DNA from: Notospermus geniculatus
Taxonomy: Eukaryota > Nemertea > Pilidiophora > Heteronemertea > Lineidae
Reading direction: 5' to 3'
Length of the DNA stretch: 64,000 bases
Assembly: GCA_002633025.1 (NCBI GenBank)
Contig: NMRB01001954.1
Coordinates: 65,629-129,628 of the forward strand
A program made the translations under genes and the position numbers. Within the stretch, counting starts at the first letter, position 1. Each line of letters starts with the position of its first letter. The notes beneath the pieces are model-generated. The model did not search any database. It saw only the letters and a program-made list of their open reading frames with translations, and was not told where the DNA came from. Below, piece by piece: positions 63,606 to 64,000 of this stretch.

Positions 63606-64000
63606 CACAAATGACAACACAGTGGAACCTCCCATAAAGCGGACACCTTAGCCAGGATGACACCTCCCTATTGAGGACACTGATGAAGTCCAATCCAAAA
63701 TTGATCATTCCTATTCAATAAGCGATTTCGTAGTTACAACTGCGTATGCAGTGCTGCTTACCCCCAAAAAAATTTCTGGGTATTTTTCTACAAAAAATTG
63801 GGTATTTTGCCAAACTTTTGGGTACAATATGTGAATTGACTGAGTTCGCGTATTTTGCCAATGTTTTGGGTACAATACGTTAATGGACTGATATTTTTGG
63901 GTATTTTTCTACATTTTTTGGGTACAATTATAATGGCGGCTCAGTGGGAAATAGAGAACGACGAAAACAACTTGTGAACTTCGTCATGTTTATTCCGTAC

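Noticed and set aside
63950-64000. Short plus-strand ATG (MAAQWEIENDENN) near the right edge
   Set aside because: Stops after 15 codons without a splice site I can support; not a credible EDF1 or other gene start.

Overview
This is metazoan nuclear DNA. Genes are split by GT-AG introns, most of the window is repeats, and there is a spliceosomal U2 RNA gene and a histone H1 gene. The proteins and the noncoding texture (GGCCTA runs, ACATGT runs, very many short inverted-repeat elements, tRNA-derived SINE pieces) fit a marine invertebrate deuterostome. An echinoderm is my first guess, with amphioxus or a hemichordate as alternatives; species cannot be decided by eye.

Layout, left to right. 330-8580 (minus): the 5' part of an unrecognised multi-exon gene for a proline-rich, mostly disordered protein with a 30-residue tandem repeat; it runs off the left edge. 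12593-13135 (plus): an intronless replication-type histone H1 with a canonical 3' stem-loop; its upstream region carries a telomere-like patch. 19728-19914 (plus): a full-length U2 snRNA. 27132-47536 (minus): a nine-exon rhomboid protease with an N-terminal EF-hand. 50188-52351 (minus): LSM2. 52608-55668 (plus): proteasome subunit beta type-1, head to head with LSM2 across 256 bp. 61503-63213 (minus): EDF1/MBF1, whose first exons lie off the right edge. All exon chains were built by hand from splice sites and reading phase, and all phases close.

Almost everything else is repetitive. There are minisatellites (718, 4725, 20760, 34457, 49418, 56217, 57390, 61976) and dozens of non-autonomous inverted-repeat elements. 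Nine complete elements are bounded by TTAA (piggyBac type), several by TA (Tc1/mariner or pogo type), and one has an 8-bp duplication (hAT type). A 222-bp palindrome without mismatch or spacer lies at 22784-23005. I see no transposase or reverse transcriptase ORF, no CRISPR array and no bacterial-style operon.

The protein genes are unrelated housekeeping or signalling functions: mRNA decay and splicing (LSM2), proteolysis (PSMB1), transcriptional co-activation (EDF1), intramembrane proteolysis (rhomboid), chromatin (H1) and splicing RNA (U2). They do not form a pathway. The main points of interest are the LSM2 stop codon lying inside a satellite unit, the range of TTAA-bounded elements, and the unrecognised repeat-bearing gene.
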